Part shown: one piece after another, positions 1 to 5,477 of the stretch | How the letters are laid out: every line of letters starts with the position of its first letter | Numbering within the stretch: position 1 is the first letter of the stretch | DNA from: an uncultured Eubacteriales bacterium | GTDB taxonomy: Bacteria > Bacillota > Clostridia > Christensenellales > CAG-138 | Direction: 5' to 3' | Assembly: GCA_902768995.1 (NCBI GenBank) | Contig: CACXNN010000097.1 | Span: 1 to 10,218 of the forward strand | Length of the DNA: 10,218 nucleotides | Translations under genes and position numbers: made by a program | The notes under the pieces: generated by a model | Database searches by the model: none | Told to the model about the DNA's origin: nothing | What the model saw: the letters and a program-made list of their open reading frames with translations, nothing else

Positions 1-1
1 G

Positions 2-319
2 TACAACGGGTACCTGAAGCGGGGCGGGGAGAAGAACGGCAGCACCCGCTGGCTCTGGAAGTCGCCCACCACCAACTTCGGCCGCTGGATCTCCGACAAT
101 CGGGAGGCGTCCATCCTGATCCAGCATACGGAGCTCCCCGACGGGGATATCCTTTCCTGCAACGCGCCGGTCCTCGGCCGGGTCACCTGGGCCACCAGCG
201 ACGACGACACCAAGATGATCCCGGGCCGCACGGAGTTCCAGACCGTGCCGCTCCCCGCCACGCCCAAGCAGCTTCTTCGCTGGCTCAACGGGGAATCCCT
301 CAGAAGCATTTCGGAATAG
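2..319 (+). CDS. 3' end of an unrecognised protein gene (partial)
   Basis: An open frame enters from the left edge at position 2 and runs 105 codons to a TAG at 317-319. I do not recognise the family. The visible part is polar and rich in Trp, Arg, Asp and Thr, with stretches such as RWLWKSPTTNFGRW and GRVTWATSDDDTK. It has no membrane segment and no repeat. Its codon use, with mostly G or C in third positions, matches the genes further right, so it is very likely coding. The start and most of any domain lie outside the window. The downstream neighbour is convergent, and a cluster of inverted repeats lies between the two. No function is proposed. Confidence 0.6.
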   Translation, partial: YNGYLKRGGEKNGSTRWLWKSPTTNFGRWISDNREASILIQHTELPDGDILSCNAPVLGRVTWATSDDDTKMIPGRTEFQTVPLPATPKQLLRWLNGESLRSISE

Positions 320-340
320 AGGTTTTTATTGAAAACTTTC

Positions 341-367
341 GTGCCTTTTCTTGGTAAGAAAAGGCAC
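341..367. terminator. perfect 12-bp hairpin downstream of the left-edge gene
   Basis: GTGCCTTTTCTT and its exact reverse complement are separated by the 3-nt loop GGT. It lies 21 bp after the stop of the left-edge gene. The T-rich stretch is inside the stem rather than after it, and the 3' flank is CCTAAAAG, so it is not a textbook intrinsic terminator. Its place between convergent genes still makes transcription termination or transcript 3'-end protection the likeliest role. Confidence 0.55.
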
Positions 368-381
368 CCTAAAAGAACACA

Positions 382-415
382 AATGGGAAGTAAAGCATGT
401 GCCGTACTTCCCATT
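382..415. terminator. perfect 11-bp inverted repeat, possible terminator
   Basis: AATGGGAAGTA (382-392) and TACTTCCCATT (405-415) are exact reverse complements around a 12-nt loop. On the + strand a pyrimidine-rich run follows (417-456, mostly T and C). This makes it the better of the three hairpins as a terminator for the left-edge gene. Termination has not been shown; the call rests on symmetry and position. Confidence 0.5.
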
Positions 416-440
416 ATTCTTCTTCTGCTTTTCTTTTTCC

Positions 441-475
441 GCCGCTTTTTCTTTTCACTGAAAAGAAAAAGCGGC
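441..475. terminator. perfect 16-bp hairpin between convergent genes
   Basis: GCCGCTTTTTCTTTTC (441-456) and its exact reverse complement (460-475) enclose the loop ACT. The hairpin ends 12 bp from the last base of the minus-strand acyl-CoA synthetase gene, so it would fold at the 3' end of either convergent transcript. A second outer pairing, ATTATTCTT (413-421) with AAGAATAAT (477-485), encloses it. No T-run follows the stem on either strand. The left flank is a mirror image of the stem's pyrimidine arm (see findings). Confidence 0.55.
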
Positions 476-487
476 AAAGAATAATCC

Positions 488-721
488 TCAACTGTTCATC
501 TGCGCTTCCACCAGCCGGGTGGCGCCGTAGCGCTCGCGGAGGAGGGGCTTTTCGATTTTGCCGGTGGGGTTCCGGGGCACCTTGGCGAAGATCAGCTTCC
601 GGGGCCGCTTGTAGCGAGGCAGAGCCCGGCAGAAGTCGTTGACCTCGGTTTCGGAGAGGGCTTCGCCCTCCTTCACCTCGATGATGGCCGCCGCGATCTC
701 GCCCAGCCGCTCGTCGGGCAG
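488..721 (-). pseudogene. acyl-CoA synthetase, detached C-terminal 77 residues
   Basis: This is the C-terminal lid domain of the gene described above, in a different frame. It begins LPDERLGEIAAAIIEVKEGE and ends EAQMNS at the TGA (488-490). It keeps the final family motif NPTGKIEK, whose lysine is the catalytic residue for the adenylation half-reaction. Only two bases (722-723) separate the last in-frame VDR codon from this segment. About 34 residues would be expected there, by my recollection of the family, so roughly 100 bp appear to be lost, leaving a frame change. There is no start codon or ribosome binding site of its own, so it is a gene remnant rather than a separate gene. A sequencing or assembly deletion would look the same. 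Confidence 0.75.
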
Positions 722-2025
722 GTTCGATCCACCAGGTACACGAACCCGTCCGCGTCCATCTTGGCCATGTCCCCGGTCCGGAGCCACTCGCCCATAAAGG
801 ATTCCTCGGTGGCCTTGGGGTTCCGGTAGTAGCACTTCATGACCCCGGGGCCCTTCACCAGAAGCTCGCCCACCTCGTCGGGAGCCGTGTCCTCGTTCTT
901 GTCGTTGACCACACGGATCTGCCAGCCGTAGCCGGCCTTGCCGATGGCCCCCAGCTTGTGGAGGTTCTCCATCCCCAGGTGCACGCAGCCCGGGCCGATG
1001 GACTCGGAAAGGCCATAGTTCACGTCGTACTGGTGCTTGGGGAACACCTTCAGCCACCGCCGCACCAGGGAAGGGGGCACGGGCTGGGCGCCGATGTGCA
1101 TGAGCCGCCACTGGCTCAGCTCGTAATCGCTGAGCTTCAGCGCGCCGGAATCGAGGGCGTCCAAAATATCCTGGACCCAGGGCACCAGCAGCCACACGAT
1201 GGTGCACTTCTCCTCGCTGACGGTCTGGAGCACCCAGTCGGGCCGCACGCCCCTCAACAGCACCGCCCGGCTGCCGGAGAGAAGGCTCCCGAACCAGTGC
1301 ATCTTGGCGCCGGTATGGTAGAGGGGCGGGATGCAGAGGAACACGTCGGAGTGGGTCTGCTGATGGTGCTTCTGCTCGCAGACGGCGGCGTGCATCAGCG
1401 CCTTATGGGCGTGCAAAATGGCCTTGGGGAAGCCCGTGGTGCCGGAGGAGAAGTAGATGGCCGCGTCGTCGTCCTCCGTGAGCTCCACAGCGGGGGCACG
1501 GCTGGAGCAGAACTCCACCAGCCTGTCGTAGCTGTCGGCGAAGGCGGGCACGTCCTCGCCCACGTAGAAGAGGGTCTTCACCCGGGGGAGCCGGGGGAGG
1601 GCGGAGGCCACCCGCTCCGTGAACTCCGGCCCGAACACCAGCACGGAAACCTCGGCGAGGTCCGCGCAGTAGGCGATCTCCTCGTCGGTGTACCGGTAGT
1701 TCATGGGCACGGCCAGGGCCCCGGTCTTCAAAATGCCGAAGTAGATGGGCAGCCATTCGAGGCCGTTCATGAGGAGGATCCCCACCTTGTCCCCCTTCTT
1801 CACGTTCCGGGTGAGGAGGAGGTTGGCAAACCGGTTCGCCTTGGTGTCGAACTCCCGCCAGGTCATGTCCCGGCGATAGCGGCCCTCAGGGCCGGGCTCG
1901 ATCAAGGTATACTCCCGCCAGGTCATCTCCGCGGCGGGGCGGGCGGCGGGGTTGATTTCCACCAAAGCCACCTCGTGGGGGAAGAATTTGGCGTTCTTTT
2001 CCAGTGCTTCCGTAATCAGTTCCAT
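673..2025 (-). pseudogene. AMP-forming acyl-CoA synthetase, N-terminal 434 residues (broken gene)
   Basis: This is an ANL-superfamily (AMP-binding) enzyme of the fatty acid-CoA ligase type, which would activate a carboxylic acid as an acyl-AMP and pass it to CoA in the cytoplasm. The ATG at 2025 is preceded by a GAAAAAGGA ribosome binding site and starts MELITEALEKNAKFFP. Visible motifs are the phosphate-binding loop YFSSGTTGFPKA (residues 191-202), YGLSES (337-342) and RTGD (416-419). After VDR (432-434) the frame breaks. Sixteen unrelated residues follow to a stop at 673, while the family sequence resumes in another frame at position 721. The hinge segment that normally follows VDR, of the form KKD...GGEN.YP.E, is missing, along with most of the stretch up to LPDERLGE. 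Residues of the type MTWRE occur twice, 20 residues apart. The acyl substrate cannot be told. As written, the gene should be non-functional. Confidence 0.8.
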
Positions 2026-2054
2026 GGTTTTTCCTTTTTCGTGAAATTTAATAT

Positions 2055-2083
2055 ATAGTATCACCCTTTCCCCACAAACACAA
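2055..2083 (-). promoter_or_regulatory. promoter of the acyl-CoA synthetase gene
   Basis: Read on the minus strand, TTGTGT (2083-2078) is followed by a 17-bp spacer and TACTAT (2060-2055), ahead of the ATG at 2025. A small dyad GGAAG-TTTT-CTTCC (2087-2100) lies just upstream of the -35 and could be a regulator site, but its 5-bp arms are short enough to be chance. Confidence 0.5.
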
Positions 2084-2140
2084 GAGGGAAGTTTTCTTCC
2101 GATAAACAGAAAAGAATTATTGAAAATCAATAAAAAAGAA

Positions 2141-2169
2141 TTGACAAACGATGAAACCTGTGGTATGGT
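2141..2169 (+). promoter_or_regulatory. promoter of the DUF2975 operon
   Basis: A perfect -35 TTGACA (2141-2146), a 17-bp spacer and -10 TATGGT (2164-2169) lie 33 bp before the ATG at 2203. An AAAGGAG ribosome binding site (2186-2192) sits between them. It diverges from the acyl-CoA synthetase promoter, with about 57 bp between the two -35 boxes in an AT-rich stretch. Confidence 0.75.
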
Positions 2170-2202
2170 AGGGTCAACGAAAGACAAAGGAGCGATCCAA
2201 AC

Positions 2203-2643
2203 ATGCCCAAGATCAGCAAAAACGCCTCCGTGACCCTGTCCCTGATCTGCTGCGGGATCGGGTTTTTGGGGTTGATCTTCCTGGCCGTGTACTTCCCCTT
2301 CATGACCCCCAGGACCGAGAATCGGGCTGTCCTTGCCGCGGTTCTGGCGCTGGACTACCTGCTGCTGGTCCCTGTGGCCGTGGCCAACGGCTTCCTGGTG
2401 AAGCTCCTGCTGCTGGTGAGGCGGCGGCAGGTGTTCACGGACGGGGCGGTGTCCTGCCTTCGCACCATCAGCTGGTGCTGCTTCATCGAAGCGGGGCTGT
2501 TCGTGGTGATCGGCGTCCTGTTCTTCGGGATCGACCTTATCCTGGCATTCGTGGCGGGCTTCCTGGGCCTGGTGCTGCGGGTGGTCAAGAACGTGATCGA
2601 GGAAGCCGTGGCCCTGAAGGCCGAGAACGACTTCACCATCTGA
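2203..2643 (+). CDS. DUF2975-type membrane protein
   Basis: This 146-residue protein is almost entirely hydrophobic, with four likely membrane helices at about residues 8-30, 42-68, 85-107 and 108-128. Between helices 2 and 3 is the motif LVRRRQVFTDGAVSCLRTIS, close to the usual DUF2975 pattern of a positively charged loop followed by F(T/S)...V..LR.IS. Length and layout fit the DUF2975 family (B. subtilis YoaS type). Its biochemical role is unknown. The ATG is set by AAAGGAG ten bases upstream. A YozG-like regulator follows 10 bp after the stop and a DUF4153/DUF4173-type membrane protein after that. DUF2975 genes are commonly paired with such a regulator, which supports both calls and suggests a membrane-linked regulatory unit. 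Confidence 0.85.
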   Translation: MPKISKNASVTLSLICCGIGFLGLIFLAVYFPFMTPRTENRAVLAAVLALDYLLLVPVAVANGFLVKLLLLVRRRQVFTDGAVSCLRTISWCCFIEAGLFVVIGVLFFGIDLILAFVAGFLGLVLRVVKNVIEEAVALKAENDFTI

Positions 2644-2653
2644 AGGGATCGAA

Positions 2654-2851
2654 GTGAACCTGGACGTGATGATGGCTAAGCGCCGCATGAGCCTCAACGA
2701 GCTCTCCGAACGGGTGGGCATCACCATCGCCAACCTGTCCATCCTGAAGAACAATAAGGCCAAGGCCGTCCGCTTCTCCACCCTGGACGCCATCTGTCGG
2801 GAGCTCCACTGCACCCCCGGCGACATTCTCGAATACAGAGAGGAAACCTGA
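2654..2851 (+). CDS. YozG-like Cro/C1-type helix-turn-helix regulator
   Basis: This 65-residue protein is a single DNA-binding domain with no effector domain. The order MMAKRRMSLNELSERVGI / TIANLSILKNNKAKAVRF / STLDAICRELHCTPGDILEY matches the small XRE-type proteins found beside DUF2975 genes (YozG in B. subtilis). The recognition helix should lie around TIANLSILKNN, and the closing C.PGDILEY is typical. The start is GTG at 2654, with an AAGGG sequence overlapping the upstream stop codon. The next gene's ATG begins 1 bp after its TGA, so the genes are probably translationally coupled. It likely controls its own operon, possibly through the membrane partner, but the sequence shows no operator I can identify with confidence. 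Confidence 0.88.
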   Translation: MNLDVMMAKRRMSLNELSERVGITIANLSILKNNKAKAVRFSTLDAICRELHCTPGDILEYREET

Positions 2852-2852
2852 C

Positions 2853-3983
2853 ATGGAAGAATTGAATACGAACCTGACGGTGCAGCAAACGGCTGCGCCT
2901 GAGTCCCCTCTACCTCAAAAGCCCCCCGTGCCCCTTCGGGACCGGGTGCTGGCCTTCGCGCTGCTGGCCCTGGGCTACCTGGTTTGCCGGTTCCAGATCC
3001 ATGACTGGCCCCTGCTGGGCCTTGTCTACGGTCTGATCTTCTACGGCCTGACGGCGTGGCATTTTCGAGGCCGGGCGGGCAGGCGGGCCTGGGGCGTCTG
3101 GGCGGTGGGGCTCCTGTTCCTCCTCGCCCACCTCTTGACCGACAACGGCCCGGTCCGCTTCTTCGCCCGGTGGCTCGCCCTGCTCCTGTGGGGCTACGGG
3201 GTCTACTGTGCCGGGGGCAACTCCGCGGAGGATCGGCTGGGGGACATGTTCGCAGCGGAGTTCTTCAAGGCCAACGTCCTCATGCCCTTCTCGAAGCTGG
3301 GCGCTTTCTTCACCGCCGCCTTCTCGGGCGGCAGGCGGAGCTGGCTCAAGACAGCCCTGCTGCTCCTGCTGGGCCTGGGCCTCGCCTTGGTCCCGGTGCT
3401 GCTGGTGGTGAACCTGCTGCAGTACGACGCGGCCTTCTCCAAGCTCCTCGAAGACATCTTCTCCGAAAACCTGCCCCAAGCCGTCTTCGACCGCCTGCTG
3501 TACCTCCTGCTGGCCGTGGCCATGGCCGCCTTCCTCATGAGCTGCCTCTGCGGCAGCCGGGAGCACCGCATGGGCCGGGTGCTGGACCGGGAGAGCGTAG
3601 CCGCCTTCCGCATCCGCCGCCGGTTCCTGCCCCTCATCGTCAGCACCGCCATGCTCCTGCCCCTACTGCTCCTGTACGGCCTGTTCTTCTTCAGCCAGTG
3701 GCCCCTGTACACCTCGGCCTTCACCGGCGCGCTGCCTCGGGGCTACACCTACGCCGACTATGCCCGGGAGGGCTTCTTCCAGCTCTGCGCCGTTTGCGCC
3801 ATCAACGGTCTTTTATACCTGTTCGTCAGCCTGTTCACCAAGAAGGGGCAGGGGGAGGGCGTCCGCAAGGCCCTGCTGACGGTGCTGTGCCTCTGCAGCC
3901 TCGTTCTGGCGGCCACGGCCTTTTCAAAGATGGTCCTGTACGTCCGGACCTACGGCCTGACCCCCAAGATTGGAAGAAGCTGA
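2853..3983 (+). pseudogene. DUF4153/DUF4173-type membrane protein, N-terminal part (broken gene)
   Basis: The first 372 residues are the hydrophobic part of a polytopic membrane protein of unknown role. There are about nine likely helices, a polar loop GNSAEDRLGDMFAAEFFKAN, and the family-like stretch YADYAREGFFQLCAVCAIN near residues 302-320. I assign it to DUF4153/DUF4173 from that motif and the general layout. The family normally continues after YGLTP with another membrane helix containing a Y.SWFM-like motif. Here the frame breaks after YGLTPK (lysine codon 3966-3968). Four foreign residues and a TGA at 3981-3983 follow, while family-like sequence resumes in another frame from about 3971. 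The ATG at 2853 has GAGAGG upstream and sits 1 bp after the regulator's stop. The truncated product could still insert in the membrane. Confidence 0.72.
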
Positions 3984-4642
3984 ACGTCACCCGGGCCCTG
4001 TGCGGCCTGTTCGCGGGCATGTTCGGCCTGCTGTGCCTGGTGGATACCAACGCCCTCATCGCGGACTACAACGTCCGGGCCTACGAGGAAGGCCGTCTCG
4101 AAATGGTGGATACCGGCGTCTTTTGGGACATGGGGGACTCCGCCGCCCCCGCCGCCGCCCGGCTGGTGAACGACCTGGAATATGGGACCGAGGCGAAGCG
4201 CTTTTTGAGCAATCATGGGAAAAGGACGGTCTTCGAGGCTCTCTGTCACGGGGTCCCCGGCCTGCGTGCCCGGGCCTTCTGCGCCCCCTACTGGCGGGAG
4301 AGGGTGATCGTCCGGGTCCGCATCGACACGGAGAACGGCTTCGAAGCCCTGGGCTGCCGGTATGGGGAAAAGGGCTACGAACACAGCGCGGGCACGTCCG
4401 TGAATGCGGACGGCAGCCCCTACGCCCGAGGCCAGAAAACTTTCTTCGAATTGGAGCCTGTGGAATGGGACGGCTGGGCCCCCATTGAGGACAGGGAGGC
4501 CCTGCGCTTTCAGCTAGCCGTCACAGACGAGGTGAACGAGGATCGCATGACCAATTGGCTCTCCTGCTGCTACGGTGACACCGTCGAGATCGTCCTCACC
4601 GGCAGCGCCGAGCAGGGCTATACCATCGCCCGGGCGGATTAA
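3971..4642 (+). pseudogene. DUF4153/DUF4173-type membrane protein, detached C-terminal part
   Basis: This frame starts at WKKLNVTRAL, has one membrane helix (LCGLFAGMFGLLCLVDTN) and then the family-like stretch DTNALIADYNVRAYEEGR, where related proteins have a V(D/N).LIA.YN motif. The remaining ~170 residues are a soluble domain with no motif I recognise, ending at TAA (4640-4642). It is the continuation of the gene above: the two pieces are two bases apart and neither is complete alone. The first in-frame ATG is at 4019 inside the helix and has no good ribosome binding site, so separate translation is doubtful. The stop overlaps the stop of the convergent Crp/Fnr gene, and no terminator lies between them. 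Confidence 0.65.
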
Positions 4643-5325
4643 CCCAAACACCCCTCCAGCCCCTCCCGGTCCAGGAGCCGGAAGGAGCCCCGATAGACGG
4701 CCAACAGGCCGTCTTTTTCCATGCGGGAGAGCTCCCGGGAGAGGGCGCTGCGGTTCACGCCCAGCAGGGACGCCATGGCCTCCCGGGTCATGGGGAGGGT
4801 GAAGGTGGGGCCGCCCTGGTCCCGGGCCGCGTCCAGTAAGAACAGGGCGATCCGGCCACGCAATGAGCGCTCCGAAAGGTAGCGGACCTTCCGGTTCAAT
4901 GCCCAGTGGCGGCTGGAGAGCTCGTGGAGCAGGTTGATCCGAAGCCGGTTGCCGAAGTCGCCAGCGGCCTCCATGATGCTCTCGAAGGGCACGAACAGGA
5001 CCCGGGCGTCCTCCAAGGCCTCCACGGTCACGGGGCTCTTGCCGTTGTCCGTGGCCATGAGCATGTCCCCGAACATGCTGCCTGGGCTCAGCACGCTCTG
5101 CAGGTTTTCCTCCCCCTGCCGGTTCAGCCGGTAGGCCTTGATCTGGCCGGAGAGGAGGACCCCCGCGGCGGTGACCCGATCCCCCTGGGAGAGCAAAATG
5201 GCTCCCCGGGGGAAACTGTCCAGCCTGCACCGGGCGCTTTTCAAAAAACCGGCCACCTCAGCTGGGTCCAATCCGGCGAACAGCGACGCCGACAACAGGG
5301 CGGGGGAGAGGGTGATGGTGTCCAT
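4639..5325 (-). CDS. Crp/Fnr-family transcriptional regulator
   Basis: This 228-residue protein has the standard two-domain plan. Residues ~10-120 form the cyclic-nucleotide-binding-type beta roll (FPRGAILLSQGD, GVLLSGQIKAYR, LSPGSMFGDM). After a long dimer helix, residues ~150-225 form a winged helix with LPMTREAMASLLGVNRSALS as the helix-turn-helix. It has only two cysteines (33 and 226), so it lacks the four-cysteine iron-sulphur site of FNR. The roll also does not show a clear cAMP-binding signature, so its signal is unknown. The ATG at 5325 has AAGGAG six bases upstream. The gene is preceded by two copies of a 33-bp block carrying a TGTTGC-N4-GCAACA palindrome placed at the -10, which points to autorepression. 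It diverges from the acyltransferase gene, a likely second target. Confidence 0.9.
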   Translation of the reverse strand: MDTITLSPALLSASLFAGLDPAEVAGFLKSARCRLDSFPRGAILLSQGDRVTAAGVLLSGQIKAYRLNRQGEENLQSVLSPGSMFGDMLMATDNGKSPVTVEALEDARVLFVPFESIMEAAGDFGNRLRINLLHELSSRHWALNRKVRYLSERSLRGRIALFLLDAARDQGGPTFTLPMTREAMASLLGVNRSALSRELSRMEKDGLLAVYRGSFRLLDREGLEGCLG

Positions 5326-5330
5326 AGGCG

Positions 5331-5396
5331 GCTCCTTTTTGTTGCTCTGGCAACAGTATACACGCTCCCTTTTGTTGCTCTGGCAACAGTATACAC
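5331..5396 (-). repeat. tandem 33-bp repeat carrying operator, -10 and Shine-Dalgarno
   Basis: Two directly adjoining 33-bp units (5331-5363 and 5364-5396) differ at one base (T5336 versus C5369). Read on the minus strand each holds, in order, TATACT, the palindrome TGTTGC-N4-GCAACA and a purine-rich end. That end is AAGGAG in the copy next to the gene, where it is the actual ribosome binding site, and AAGGGAG in the far copy. The palindromes are at 5340-5355 and 5373-5388, 33 bp or about three helical turns apart, so two bound dimers would lie on the same DNA face. The self-complementary site and its place upstream of a Crp/Fnr gene make it the likely operator for that protein. Confidence 0.85.
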
Positions 5397-5416
5397 GCTC
5401 CCGGACCTTCTTGCAA
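5388..5416 (-). promoter_or_regulatory. promoter of the Crp/Fnr gene
   Basis: On the minus strand TTGCAA (5416-5411), a 17-bp spacer and TATACT (5393-5388) form a good sigma-A promoter. The operator palindrome abuts the -10, so bound regulator would block it. The second TATACT, in the proximal repeat (5360-5355), lacks a recognisable -35. Confidence 0.7.
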
Positions 5417-5439
5417 TCCCCGGCGGATATTGCTATAAT
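5411..5439 (+). promoter_or_regulatory. promoter of the acyltransferase gene, sharing its -35 with the Crp/Fnr promoter
   Basis: The + strand reads TTGCAA (5411-5416), a 17-bp spacer and a perfect -10 TATAAT (5434-5439). The -35 hexamer is its own reverse complement and is the same six bases used by the divergent Crp/Fnr promoter, also with a 17-bp spacer. The two promoters therefore cannot bind polymerase at once. Confidence 0.75.
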
Positions 5440-5477
5440 GGGGTATACTAAGGGAACATGTGCGGGAAAGGAACGAC

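Noticed and set aside
958..2058. A 366-codon open frame on the + strand, antisense to the acyl-CoA synthetase
   Set aside because: It is rich in Gly, His, Pro and Val with no domain pattern and has no ribosome binding site. It is the shadow of a high-GC gene that shows clear family motifs on the other strand.
2087..2100. Dyad GGAAG-TTTT-CTTCC as an operator
   Set aside because: The arms are only 5 bp in an AT-rich spacer and no second copy is present, so chance is a sufficient explanation.
3056..3968. Upstream part of the long + frame that ends at 4642
   Set aside because: Before about 3971 this frame is Arg/Pro-rich and overlaps the well-supported membrane protein in another frame. Only the part after the junction is coding.
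3960..3985. Programmed ribosomal frameshift joining the two halves of the DUF4153-type gene
   Set aside because: No X-XXY-YYZ slippery heptamer is seen, and family-like sequence is missing at the junction, so a simple frame change would not restore the protein. The same argument applies to the acyl-CoA synthetase.
5443..5449. A third TATACT (5444-5449) as an extra acyltransferase -10
   Set aside because: It has no -35 at the right distance and lies just after the perfect TATAAT, near the predicted transcript start.
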